The notes beneath the pieces are model-generated. The model did no database searches, was not told the origin of the DNA, and was given only the letters and a program-made list of their open reading frames with translations. Both the position numbers and the translations under genes were made by a program. A stretch of 34,189 nt of DNA from JACQNR01 sp049515175 (GTDB lineage Bacteria > Acidobacteriota > Terriglobia > UBA7540), in assembly GCA_049515175.1 (NCBI GenBank), contig JBEKUI010000012.1:1-34189 (forward strand), given 5' to 3'. Positions 16,232-25,117 of this stretch are shown here, in pieces; positions within the stretch are counted from its first letter, which is position 1, and the number at the start of each line of letters is the position of its first letter.

Positions 16232-16663
16232 TTACGTTTCCTGCCCGCTCTGCGGGTTGGTACTGGAAGTACGCTTTCGGGTCTTCGTCGCCTTCCCGGC
16301 AGGGGAAGTCGGCTCGGCAGCGGCGGCCTTGAGCATCGCGATCGCCGCGGCTTCGTCCGACGCCATCGCGAAGAACTGCGTGAGCTGGACGCTGTCCAGC
16401 ACCTTTTTGACGTGGGGGTTGATACTGGCCAACACGATGGACGCGCCCGCCGCCTGTGCGGCTTTCTGGCTTCCGGCCAGGAACCCCAAGCCCGTCGAGT
16501 CAATGTAGGGCACGTCTTCGAAATTCAACACGAACTTGCGACTGCCTGCATCAATGAGATCCACCACCTTCTGACGAAGGAAAGGCCCGTCGCTTCCCGC
16601 CAGGAATTTTCCGCTGAGGCGCACCAGCGCAATGTCATCTGAAAATGCCAACTCGATTCTCAC
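16232..16663 (-). CDS. STAS-domain protein with basic tail
   Basis: 143 residues from GTG at 16663, with GAGG 8 nt upstream; the frame also allows a TTG at 16696. Residues 1-105 form a STAS domain with the phosphorylatable motif YIDSTGLG (S56/T57). Residues 110-143 are an Ala-rich helix followed by a Lys/Arg/Thr/Ser-rich tail (KATKTRKRTSS), unusual for simple anti-sigma antagonists. No kinase or phosphatase gene is adjacent, so the RsbW-like protein at 7775 or a distant one may act on it. Its association with the PilZ gene suggests a role in switching motility or envelope output; that is inference. Confidence 0.87.
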   Translation of the reverse strand: MRIELAFSDDIALVRLSGKFLAGSDGPFLRQKVVDLIDAGSRKFVLNFEDVPYIDSTGLGFLAGSQKAAQAAGASIVLASINPHVKKVLDSVQLTQFFAMASDEAAAIAMLKAAAAEPTSPAGKATKTRKRTSSTNPQSGQET

Positions 16664-16943
16664 GTCGCACCCTCGTTCGGACGATTCCCTCGGCAATCTC
16701 CGCTTTCAATGCACCGCGAAGGTGGAGCCACCCATTGTCAGTGTTAATCGAAGCGCGACATGCCGAAACTGCCATGCTATGAGACGGAAAGAACGCTGTC
16801 AAGACACAACTTCCCAGTGCAGTCGCGACAACTTGGACATCGGCATTTTTCAGCAGTTTCCTTAACGGGTGGGGGGACACGAAAGACTGGACCCACGGGG
16901 CCTTGCATTCACTGGCATCGGATGGGGACGCACGGGGGGCAAA

Positions 16944-17477
16944 TCAGGCCGCATCCCGCAGGGCTTCTCCCGGAGCGAGAACTGAGATTTTCATCTCGCA
17001 TTCGTCGCCGTCGACGCTGGTGATTCGGAACCCCAGCTTGCGGTAGAGGGACATCGCAGGATGATTTGTTACTTCCGTGCACAGAAGCACGTCGGTGAAG
17101 CCCATTTTCGCTGCGAAGCCCAGCGCCAAGCGAGTCATCTCCTCGCCCAAACCCTGGCATCGATAGGCCTGGTGGACAAAGATTGTGTACTCCACGGCGA
17201 TGGTGGAAATCGGGCAAAGGATGACATGACCGACAATCCGTCGGTCGTCCAGCGCCAAAAGGGCGCGCGATTTGTGCTGGAGGCGATCCAGCCAGTTGGC
17301 AATCCGGGGGGTGTCCGGCGGAGGAAGACCTTGTGCAATGCGCTTAGGCTCGAAATCTTTATACATTTCCACCAGCGCGGCAAAGTCCTCGAACGTGTAC
17401 TCCCGCACCGAAATCTCGCTCCCATTGCGCAGGGCGAATACTGCCGCTTGGAATGCAACTTCGTGGTCCAGTGGCAT
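16944..17477 (-). CDS. GNAT-family N-acetyltransferase
   Basis: 177 residues from ATG at 17477. The fold is recognisable from the acetyl-CoA loop VHQAYRCQGLGEEM (Q/R-x-x-G-x-G type), the helix LALGFAAKMGFTDVLL, and the closing MSLYRKLGFRI motif. The substrate is unknown. The frame stays open upstream to 17762, but that part overlaps the PIG-L gene and lacks conserved features. The start has no good Shine-Dalgarno sequence. It lies 211 nt downstream of the deacetylase operon on the same strand; an acetyltransferase beside N-deacetylases could be functionally linked or chance. Confidence 0.85.
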   Translation of the reverse strand: MPLDHEVAFQAAVFALRNGSEISVREYTFEDFAALVEMYKDFEPKRIAQGLPPPDTPRIANWLDRLQHKSRALLALDDRRIVGHVILCPISTIAVEYTIFVHQAYRCQGLGEEMTRLALGFAAKMGFTDVLLCTEVTNHPAMSLYRKLGFRITSVDGDECEMKISVLAPGEALRDAA

Positions 17478-17688
17478 ACCCACTGGGGATACGGCAAGGC
17501 TCGTACCAATCTTGCGGAACGTATTCTGACCGGGAACAAGAAGTGCGGGGACGAATTGCCCGAGATTCCGAAAGTTAGGGCGAATAACGTGGCGGGCCAG
17601 CCCTAACCTCTTGCCACGCGTCAACGGATTGCGCGAAAACTCACAGGCGCGTCGATGGGTGCGCGCGAAGGGGCTAAACGGGAAGGCA

Positions 17689-18462
17689 CTATGTGTCTGC
17701 CAAGCCCTCGAATCCCGGACTCTGAACGTGACGGACGAGGGCTTCGGCGAACGTGCAGCCACATTCTAATCCCCGGAATCGATTCATCTGGTCGTGGTGA
17801 GGGTACCATTCGTCAGGATTCCGGCTGACGTGTGCGAAGCAGGCCGCGCGCTTCCGACACTCGGTCGCCGCAATATCCACATAAAGAGAAGGCGGGAATT
17901 GCTGTGTCTGCTCGCCGGTCATTACTTCGAAGTAGTAGAGGGCGAATCGAGGCTTCAAATGCAGCCAGGCGTCGTAAACCAGCAGCGACGCCGCCCGATG
18001 GTCGCGGTGAGTATCCACCGGCCAGTGGGTCAGTACAATGTCCGGCTTCTCGGCCTCCAGGACCTTGCGGAACTCCGCGTACCGGGCCGGGCTGATTTCC
18101 GTGCTGCCGTCGATCTGGCCCGCAAAGACCGGCCGTGCCTTCAGGATCTCGCACGCCTTCAGAACCTCGGCGGAACGAATCGCCGCCGCTTCCGCGTGCG
18201 TTTTTCCGTCGATTCCCGCTTCTCCACGGGTCAGATAGATAATCGCAACCTCATGGCCGAGATCGGTGTAGCGTGCGATCGTACCTCCGCAGCCACTCTC
18301 GGGGTCGTCCGGGTGTCCGCCGACGACAACCACTTTCAGCTTGCGCGTGGGAGCAGACCCGTTTGCTCCCAAGCCCGTGCCCACGAGGGGCAACCCAGCC
18401 GCCGTAGCACCCGCCAGGGTGAGCGTCTGACTCAACAGCTTCCGCCTTGAAATGGTTCTCAT
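17689..18462 (-). CDS. PIG-L family N-deacetylase, Tat-exported
   Basis: 257 residues. Family members remove the N-acetyl group from GlcNAc-phosphatidylinositol, mycothiol precursors and similar amino-sugar conjugates using zinc. The motif GGHPDDPESGCGG (H50, D52, D53) and the HWPVDTHRDH segment supply the metal ligands and catalytic acid. The N-terminus SRRKLLSQTLTLAGA is a twin-arginine signal, so the folded enzyme probably acts in the periplasm. ATG at 18462 has GAGG 7 nt upstream. It starts 14 nt after the stop of its paralogue (18477), and the two share long blocks (LTRGE.GI.GK..AE.AAIRSAE), pointing to tandem duplication. Confidence 0.92.
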   Translation of the reverse strand: MRTISRRKLLSQTLTLAGATAAGLPLVGTGLGANGSAPTRKLKVVVVGGHPDDPESGCGGTIARYTDLGHEVAIIYLTRGEAGIDGKTHAEAAAIRSAEVLKACEILKARPVFAGQIDGSTEISPARYAEFRKVLEAEKPDIVLTHWPVDTHRDHRAASLLVYDAWLHLKPRFALYYFEVMTGEQTQQFPPSLYVDIAATECRKRAACFAHVSRNPDEWYPHHDQMNRFRGLECGCTFAEALVRHVQSPGFEGLADT

Positions 18463-18476
18463 GTCGCTTCCTCTTC

Positions 18477-19172
18477 TCATGGATGTGATTCGCCGGCTAG
18501 GCGGAGTAATTCGGTCAGCGGCCGCCGGTCTCGTCCCCCGCCGTGACAGACAAACGCCTCCGCCCCTTTGCACCCGGCTTCAAAGCCTCGGAATTTCTGC
18601 ATCTCGTCGTGAAGGGGAAGCCAGCCGTCCACGGTACTGGCGTGCGCAAGACAAGCGGTGCGCTTCCGTACCTCCACGCTGGAGATATCCACATAGTCCG
18701 TGGGCCAGAAGTCCTGCGTCTGGGCCCCCGACTCAACCTCGTAATAAATGAAGGGTACTCTTCTGCCGCCAGCGAGCCAAAAATCATAGCTAAGCAAGGA
18801 AGCCGCGCGATGGTCGGGGTGCGTGTCGATCGGCCAGTGGGTGAAGATCACATCGGGGCGCTGGGTTTCCAGAAGGTCACCGAACTGCCGGTACTGAACC
18901 TCATTCAGCTCAGTGTGCCCATCCACTTGGTCGGCAAACACGAACTGGGCTCGCAGAATCCCACAGGACCTTTGCGCTTCCGCGCTACGGATGGCTGCTG
19001 TTTCAGCCGGGGGCTTACCAGGGATACCAAACTCGCCGCGGGTCAAGAACAGAGCCACGACTTCGTGACCAAAATCCGCGCAGCGGGCCATCGTCCCGCC
19101 ACAACCCGACTGCGGGTCATCCGGGTGCCCACCAACGCATACGATTCGCAGATTTTGACGAGGCGCGTCCAA
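18477..19172 (-). CDS. PIG-L family N-deacetylase, tandem paralogue
   Basis: 231 residues from TTG at 19172, which has AAGGA about 6 nt upstream; the frame continues to 19346 but there overlaps the ceramidase-like gene. Zinc motif VGGHPDDPQSGCGG and HWPIDTHPDH are intact. Unlike the neighbour it shows no signal peptide from this start, so the pair may work on opposite sides of the membrane; an undetected upstream start within the preceding gene could change this. It lies 47 nt after the ceramidase-like gene and 14 nt before the exported paralogue. Confidence 0.9.
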   Translation of the reverse strand: MDAPRQNLRIVCVGGHPDDPQSGCGGTMARCADFGHEVVALFLTRGEFGIPGKPPAETAAIRSAEAQRSCGILRAQFVFADQVDGHTELNEVQYRQFGDLLETQRPDVIFTHWPIDTHPDHRAASLLSYDFWLAGGRRVPFIYYEVESGAQTQDFWPTDYVDISSVEVRKRTACLAHASTVDGWLPLHDEMQKFRGFEAGCKGAEAFVCHGGGRDRRPLTELLRLAGESHP

Positions 19173-19219
19173 CCGTTTTCCTTGATTCCGCCCGGGTTGA
19201 CAATTCGGGTGGGAACCGG

Positions 19220-20680
19220 TTATTGCTGCTCGATCAGTCTGACTAGTGCGCGCGTCACTGTGCCGGCGATCTCCGGCCCCACCGAATTGATTTCTCCGTA
19301 CCAGCGTTCGGGTTTGTTTTGCAGCCAGGGCGGCTCGTCGTCCCATTCGGCCTTGGGGATAATGTAACCCAGTTCATCGTTGCCGAGTCCAAACACGAAT
19401 TGGTACTTGCTCTTCATGTGCGTGCGCAGTGTGGGTTCGAACGGTGCGTCGGGGAAATCCGCGCCGGGATAGCGCGTGATTCCGCCATTGACCAGCTCCG
19501 GATAGATCTCGCCGGGAACGGTGGCGACTTCCGCCACCACTTTGCCGCCGTTCAGAAGTTGGAGGTAGTTCACTTCCGTCTGCATGTCGTGACCTGTCCG
19601 GTACTTCAGCCGGCCGTAACCCGGGAAGTCCTTTTCAGCCACCGCGGCATCGGGCTTGCCATCAGTGAAAAGGGATTTCCTCCCTTTGAAGATTCCCGCC
19701 GCGCCCGCGACCCGGAAGTGATCGTTGGCAAGGGGCGCGAAAACGACAGCCTTGCGGACCAGAATGGCATCAATTTCGACTCGCTCGCCAGCCGCTGCCG
19801 CTCGCGTGCTGATCGCCCCCAGCGTGCTTCCCAACAATTCGGCTTTCCGCCACGTATCGTCTTTGGCAATCCGGCCATTCTCGGGATCCTGCAGGGCCAC
19901 GTCTTCTCCCAGGCTGGAGATGAGGCCGCCAATCGAGCCGTCAAAATAGACAGCCGTGCCGCCGCCGTGTTCCTCGACGTACTGGCACAGCCAATGCGGG
20001 TAGTCGGCGGTGATTTCCATATTCTTCCCGCCCAGCGTCTCGGGATGGTCGCTCCAGTTCACCAGGGTGGCGATAGGTTTCTCTTCAAGGGAAGTGAGGC
20101 GCATCACAAAGAGAAACGGATCCTTCACATAGGGAGGCCGGGAGTCCGATTGCAGTTGCGCCAGAAGGGGATGGTCGTCGCGGCCAATCGTGAGGTGGGC
20201 CGGCTGCATGGAACGAGTCGCCTCCACGGCGGTGGAGGCAATCCGCTCCTCCAGCGAATTGAGGTACGTCTCATCGATCCCGGACTGGAATGGCGTCGGC
20301 CCCCAAAGCCCCATCGTGTCCGGGCCTTCATGGTCGTGAGTCGAGGCCACGATGATGTGGGTAACTTGCGGGGCTTGCGTCTGCACCTTCTCGCGGATAC
20401 GGAGAACGTCGTCATAGAAAAGCCCGATCAAGTCCACCGAACACAAGACTATGTTTGTCTCCCCTGCCCCGAGAGCCAGGCAGCGAGCGTAAAGATCATC
20501 GTGGACACCGGTGGCAACGCGATTGTTCCCAAAGCCGGCCATGTAGACCTTGGCCGCGCTGACATTCGGAGTAACCACCGCTTTGGCGGCGCCGGCACGG
20601 AGATCCGCCCCGCTCAGGCTTGCCGCCGATACGGCCAGCAGGAGCGCGACGGCCGCAAGAACGCTTCCCTTCAACCGCAT
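19220..20680 (-). CDS. Neutral/alkaline ceramidase-like amidase, secreted
   Basis: 486 residues from ATG at 20680 (GGGAGG 6 nt upstream). Residues 1-25 are a signal peptide. The sequence matches the N-terminal domain of neutral/alkaline non-lysosomal ceramidases: LRAGAAKAVVTP at the mature start, GVHDDLYARCLAL around H60, and STHDHEGPD at 113-121 for zinc binding. Ceramidases split the N-acyl bond of ceramide; this copy is shorter than typical enzymes (over 600 residues) and appears to lack their C-terminal Ig-like domain, so the true substrate may be another N-acyl lipid. It sits 34 nt after the DUF5107/TPR gene and 47 nt before the PIG-L pair. Confidence 0.85.
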   Translation of the reverse strand: MRLKGSVLAAVALLLAVSAASLSGADLRAGAAKAVVTPNVSAAKVYMAGFGNNRVATGVHDDLYARCLALGAGETNIVLCSVDLIGLFYDDVLRIREKVQTQAPQVTHIIVASTHDHEGPDTMGLWGPTPFQSGIDETYLNSLEERIASTAVEATRSMQPAHLTIGRDDHPLLAQLQSDSRPPYVKDPFLFVMRLTSLEEKPIATLVNWSDHPETLGGKNMEITADYPHWLCQYVEEHGGGTAVYFDGSIGGLISSLGEDVALQDPENGRIAKDDTWRKAELLGSTLGAISTRAAAAGERVEIDAILVRKAVVFAPLANDHFRVAGAAGIFKGRKSLFTDGKPDAAVAEKDFPGYGRLKYRTGHDMQTEVNYLQLLNGGKVVAEVATVPGEIYPELVNGGITRYPGADFPDAPFEPTLRTHMKSKYQFVFGLGNDELGYIIPKAEWDDEPPWLQNKPERWYGEINSVGPEIAGTVTRALVRLIEQQ

Positions 20681-20714
20681 GATCTGCCTCCCTCTCGTCG
20701 CCAGTCGCGACGCT

Positions 20715-23700
20715 CTAACGCAAAACTGCCAATTGTGTTGTGGCCCCCAGGTGATTGACATCCTTCTCGACTACTTTCTGGAATTCCGCCTTCGCTTCGG
20801 CGCGCTTGCCCAGCCCAAAGTACGCAAGGCCCAACAGATACCGCGCGTGCGCGACCCGGAAGGCCTCCGTCCGTTTTTCCCCGAACTTCGCGAAGTAGTC
20901 CAAGTCAGCAGAGGCTTCCAATTCTTTCTTCCCTTCGGCGAGAATCGCCGCGAAGATTTCCATGGCCCGCGCCCCCTGGCCGAGGGCGCGCCAAGCCTGG
21001 GCCTGGAAGTAGCTCGACTCCGGCAAGTCCGGCTTTTCATTCACCGCCTTTTCATAAAACGTGCGTGCCTGCCCCTGGTCGCCCAGCGCTGCGTGGGCCA
21101 GAGCAAGCCAGTAGTCAATCTCGGCGTTCCTTTCCTCATGCAAGGGCCGGCCGACCTCCAAATTCTCTGGATATTCCGTAGCCGCCTCAAAATCTGCCAA
21201 TGCCTCGCGGTACCGCTTGTTCTTCAAGGTCTCCTGGCCGCGCAGAAGATGGGCGTCGACATACACGTTATGGATATCCCCGCCACCTTCCCAGACATGG
21301 AAATGGCGGCGGGCAAGCACATCGAGGGCTTTGTCGTATTGCCCCAGTTGAACGTAAAGGGCAAGCTGCTGCTGAACCGCGTCGTCCCTCTCCAACACAG
21401 CCGGTTGGTGACTTTTCAGCCTCGCCAGCCTTTTTCCCGGGGCCAGGCCAGCTTGCTGGGAAAGCATGTCGAGCTCATAGAGGACTCGCGCATCCGCAGG
21501 ATCGATGGCCACTGCCTTCTCCAGGCTTGCGATTCCTTTGGCCAAGTCCTTTTCATGGCGTGCGTAGGCAAGGCCCAGATTGCGGTGCACGGTCGCGAAG
21601 TGGTCGTCGAGATTCCGCGAGGCCTCCCAGGCGCGAATCGCCTGCACCGGCTGGTCATCGTAGAGCAGGTTGCCCAGGTAATAGTAAGCATGGGAATCGC
21701 GCGGATTGGCTTTCAACGCGTGTTCAAGAACTTCCCGCGCCTCTGTGCGGAACGGGAAGCAGTAAGCGGGGTCCGCCTGACTGCCTAGGCGATAGAATTT
21801 CGCTGCCCCCAAATCGTTTCCGCGCCGTTCATTGAAGTACCCCAGAAAGTAGTAAACCATGGGCGAGGTCCGGCCCTTCTCCGGACTGGCATCGTCCAGG
21901 CGCGAAAGCACTTCGTTGGCCTCGTCCCAGCGGCCACAGTTGGAGTAGTCAACCGCCAGCTCCAGGTAGTTCTGCAGGTCGCCGCGCATGTGAGCGGTCA
22001 AGTCCTGGAGCGGATCGTGTGCCTCGTCCGGCTGGTGGACCCGCGACTTCGCCAGATAAAGTTCATTGCCCGCCCAGAAGTCCAGGGGATCAATCGCCAG
22101 AACGATCGAGGCAAGCTGCGCGGCATCCTCGTCACGGCCCATCTGACGGAGCACCGTCACCTTCAGGTCCAGAGCCTTCAGATTGTTCCCGTTCGCGGCA
22201 ATCGAACGGTCGAGGTGTTCGAGCGCCGCCTGATAGTCCGCTTTCCTTGCGTCCATTTGGGCAAGGGCGAAGTAGGATGCCGCCGACCACGCCGCGCTCC
22301 ACGTCGCCTTGTAGAACACCGAGTAGGCTTCTTCTTTTCCCTGGGCGGCCAGGGCAACCGCCAAGTAGTAAAAGACCTCCCCATCTTTAGGACTGGAATG
22401 GTCCTTCGTGATGCGCGCCACGGCGGTGCGAAACTTCGTTTCCGCCTCCTTGAACATGCGCCGCTGCAGATAAAGAGTTCCCAGCGCCGTGTTGACCTGG
22501 GAGTTGCCGGGATCTCTTCGGAGGGCTTCCTCGAAGTAGGGATACGGCTCCAGCGCCGGATTGTAGAACTGAACCAGGCGCAGGCCGGTCAGGTAAAGCT
22601 CCTCGACGGTCTGGATCTGGCCAGGCGGTGGTGGCGGCTTGACCGCTTCGGGCATGGGGTCGCCCTTCGGCTTAGTGGGGCTGTAGGCAATCAGTTCCCT
22701 GCCCGTGCGATCCAAAACCGACAGCCGCAGGTCGTACTCCGAAAGGCCCTGCGGCATCTGTGCTTCCCTGGTGAGGGGCCGTGCTGGGCCGATGTCAGTC
22801 TTTTCGTCGAGCAGATTCCGCCCGCCGCCCTGGAGCAGCACCCTGGCCCCAGGCTGTTCAGCGGACGCATTCACCCCTATGCTGACGACGCCGGACTTTA
22901 TCTCCAGATTGACAGCCACCTCCCGATTGGCGCTCGTGAGCCCGTCGATTTCCCGGAGGGGATACCAATACTGCTTCCACGTCTTGACCTCATAGGGCTG
23001 AATCCAGCTGTAGTCCGGCTGGTTGTCCGAGTAGGCCCCGGCCATGAGTTCGATATAGGGCCCGTCAGTTTCGGTCAGGATCTTGTCCCACATTCGGCCC
23101 ACGTCGCCATTGGCGAATTCCCAGAGCTTCTTGCCGGGCACAATATGATGGTCAGCGAAGTGCACCACGCCCGCCTTCCGGCCGTGATCATATCCGCCGA
23201 AGAAATCATCTTCGTAGTTCCATGCAAAAAACGAGGTGGGGGAAGGATGATTTTTCCACCAACTCAGGTCCACGCCGCGCGTGTAATCCACCCCGTTGAA
23301 CACACTTGTGGAAATCGGCCAGCGAGTGAAATGCGTCTTGCCATGAAAGGTGGCGTATTCGGTACTGGGCGGAAAGAAGACTTGATAGTTTTCATTGGCA
23401 TGCACGGCCACATTGGCAAAGTAAAGGAAGGAATGCACCAGGGGAGTGCGATTCATGAGCCTTACCGTGGCTTCAATGTAGGAACGATCCGGGTAGAGGG
23501 TCAGGCCGACCATCCACTTCATGCGGTGCCGCCACTCGATCTCCCCCACCCATACGGTCTTGCTGCCATCTGGGTTCTCGACGGTTACGTAGTCAACCGG
23601 CATGAAGGATGTGGCCCGGTGATGGTGCGGGATGTTCCACTCCACCCCGCCGGAAATCCAGGCGCCGAGCATGCCAATTAACGCCGGTTTGATGACGTGC

Positions 23701-24071
23701 TGGTGATAGAAGAAGTCGTAACCGTTCGTCTTGTCCGTGGCCGCGAAGATACGCCCTCCGAGTTCCGGCAGAACACAGATTTTGATATAGCGGTTCTCCA
23801 GATACACAGCTCGGTATGTTTTGTCTTCTCGAACATCCGTCAGCCTGTCGAGCATGGGATAGGGATACACCCGCCCCCGGGCGCCCTGGTAAGCCCGATC
23901 ACCATAGAAAAGCGGGTTGCGGTCGGGGGCGCCCACCTGATACGTGGGGATCACCAGGGGCTCCTCCCAAAGCCGTACGGGGACGTCCTCACTGGCGGCG
24001 AATGCTCCCCCAGCGAGCAGGATGATCGCTACACCTGCACCCGCCCAGGCGATGGATCTCTTCGGCTTCAT
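20715..24071 (-). CDS. Secreted DUF5107 and TPR repeat protein
   Basis: 1118 residues from ATG at 24071 (GGAGG 8 nt upstream). Residues 1-25 form a signal peptide. Residues about 26-345 match the DUF5107 type, a predicted mutarotase-like beta-sandwich: YLENRYIKICVLPELGGRIF, SGGVEWNIPHHH and the many aromatic residues are characteristic. A middle beta-rich region and a Pro linker lead to a long series of TPR motifs (about 500-1118), with the last at the C-terminus (ARYLLGLAYFGLGKRAEAKA). Probably a periplasmic carbohydrate- or glycoconjugate-binding scaffold, or an uncharacterised hydrolase. First gene of a four-gene run with the ceramidase-like and PIG-L enzymes. Confidence 0.85.
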   Translation of the reverse strand: MKPKRSIAWAGAGVAIILLAGGAFAASEDVPVRLWEEPLVIPTYQVGAPDRNPLFYGDRAYQGARGRVYPYPMLDRLTDVREDKTYRAVYLENRYIKICVLPELGGRIFAATDKTNGYDFFYHQHVIKPALIGMLGAWISGGVEWNIPHHHRATSFMPVDYVTVENPDGSKTVWVGEIEWRHRMKWMVGLTLYPDRSYIEATVRLMNRTPLVHSFLYFANVAVHANENYQVFFPPSTEYATFHGKTHFTRWPISTSVFNGVDYTRGVDLSWWKNHPSPTSFFAWNYEDDFFGGYDHGRKAGVVHFADHHIVPGKKLWEFANGDVGRMWDKILTETDGPYIELMAGAYSDNQPDYSWIQPYEVKTWKQYWYPLREIDGLTSANREVAVNLEIKSGVVSIGVNASAEQPGARVLLQGGGRNLLDEKTDIGPARPLTREAQMPQGLSEYDLRLSVLDRTGRELIAYSPTKPKGDPMPEAVKPPPPPGQIQTVEELYLTGLRLVQFYNPALEPYPYFEEALRRDPGNSQVNTALGTLYLQRRMFKEAETKFRTAVARITKDHSSPKDGEVFYYLAVALAAQGKEEAYSVFYKATWSAAWSAASYFALAQMDARKADYQAALEHLDRSIAANGNNLKALDLKVTVLRQMGRDEDAAQLASIVLAIDPLDFWAGNELYLAKSRVHQPDEAHDPLQDLTAHMRGDLQNYLELAVDYSNCGRWDEANEVLSRLDDASPEKGRTSPMVYYFLGYFNERRGNDLGAAKFYRLGSQADPAYCFPFRTEAREVLEHALKANPRDSHAYYYLGNLLYDDQPVQAIRAWEASRNLDDHFATVHRNLGLAYARHEKDLAKGIASLEKAVAIDPADARVLYELDMLSQQAGLAPGKRLARLKSHQPAVLERDDAVQQQLALYVQLGQYDKALDVLARRHFHVWEGGGDIHNVYVDAHLLRGQETLKNKRYREALADFEAATEYPENLEVGRPLHEERNAEIDYWLALAHAALGDQGQARTFYEKAVNEKPDLPESSYFQAQAWRALGQGARAMEIFAAILAEGKKELEASADLDYFAKFGEKRTEAFRVAHARYLLGLAYFGLGKRAEAKAEFQKVVEKDVNHLGATTQLAVLR

Positions 24072-24258
24072 ACCATGTTCCTCCAGAGGGATTGGAGACT
24101 GCGGCGAGGGCCTCAGGTAACGGACAAAGGATGTTCGCTTCCATCCTGGGCGCCCCACCAGGCGATGTCGCCCGGAGCCGGGCTGTCGGCTGATGGGGGA
24201 CGAAGGTAACGGACGGAGATCAGAGGGTGCCCACCTGCGTTGGCTTCCGCTCCGGAGA

Positions 24259-24972
24259 TCACAACGCTTTTTCGATGGTGTTGACGACTGTTTTCAGGGC
24301 CTTAATCCGCGCCCACCATTTCCAGTTGCCCTCGATGATGGTCCAGGGGGCGCACTCCGTACTGGTCTTCTCGAACATATCTTCCAGCGCGGCGATGTAA
24401 GCGTCCCACTTCTCCCGGTTCCGCCAGTCTTCCTCGGTCAGCTTCCAGTTTTTCCAAGGATCTTTCTCGCGCTTCTTGAAGCGGTCGAGTTGCTCCTTCT
24501 TGGAGATGTGGATCCAGAACTTGACCAGCACCAGACCATCGTCAGTAATGGTGCGCTCGAATTCGTTAATCTCCCGGTAGGCACGCTGCCACTCTTCCTT
24601 CTTGGCGAATTTCTCGACGCGCTCTACGAGCACACGCCCATACCAGGTCCGGTCAAAGATCCCGATGCGGCCGCGAGGTGGCAGGCGCAGCCAGAAGCGC
24701 CGCAGCCAGTGCTGAGCCTTGTCACCCGCCGACGGTGCGCCGATGGGATGAACCTCGTAGCCGCGGGGGTCGAGGGCCTCAGTCAGGCGCTTGATATTGC
24801 CGCCCTTCCCCGACGCGTCGCAGCCTTCGTAGGCCACACAGACGGCGACACCCTTCTCGATGATCTTGCGCTGAAGCTTCAGCAGCTTGAACTGGTACTC
24901 TTCCAACAGCTCTTCGTATTCTTCCTTGGACTCCAGCTTCTTATCCAGATCGAGCTTGTCGAGATATCCCAT
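24259..24972 (-). CDS. ppk2: Polyphosphate kinase 2 (PPK2) family protein
   Basis: Cytoplasmic enzyme that transfers phosphate between polyphosphate and a nucleotide. 237 residues, a single PPK2 domain. Walker A is YEGCDASGKGG, Walker B is GIFDRTWYGRVLVERVE, and the lid carries KKREKDPWKNWKLTEEDW; a C-terminal PWTIIEGNWKWWAR follows the usual pattern. The N-terminus is a charged helix (DKLDLDKKLESKEEYEEL). The nucleotide (ADP, GDP or AMP) cannot be told from sequence alone. ATG at 24972 has GGAG 5 nt upstream. No PPK1 or exopolyphosphatase gene is nearby. Confidence 0.93.
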   Translation of the reverse strand: MGYLDKLDLDKKLESKEEYEELLEEYQFKLLKLQRKIIEKGVAVCVAYEGCDASGKGGNIKRLTEALDPRGYEVHPIGAPSAGDKAQHWLRRFWLRLPPRGRIGIFDRTWYGRVLVERVEKFAKKEEWQRAYREINEFERTITDDGLVLVKFWIHISKKEQLDRFKKREKDPWKNWKLTEEDWRNREKWDAYIAALEDMFEKTSTECAPWTIIEGNWKWWARIKALKTVVNTIEKAL

Positions 24973-25117
24973 GGCCTCTCCTCTCCCGATGAGCACCTCT
25001 CAGGAAATGGCTGCGGCCGTGACGCGGCGCTCACAGCCTGTCCTGCTGCAAAGGGAATCTACCATTTCTGGGCGCGGATTCTACCAAATGGTTTGCGGGG
25101 CCGCAAAAGGTTTCTGG

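Noticed and set aside
24116..24212. Repeated AGGTAACGGAC upstream of the DUF5107 gene
   Set aside because: Only 11 bp with no symmetry and no promoter context; not enough to call an operator.
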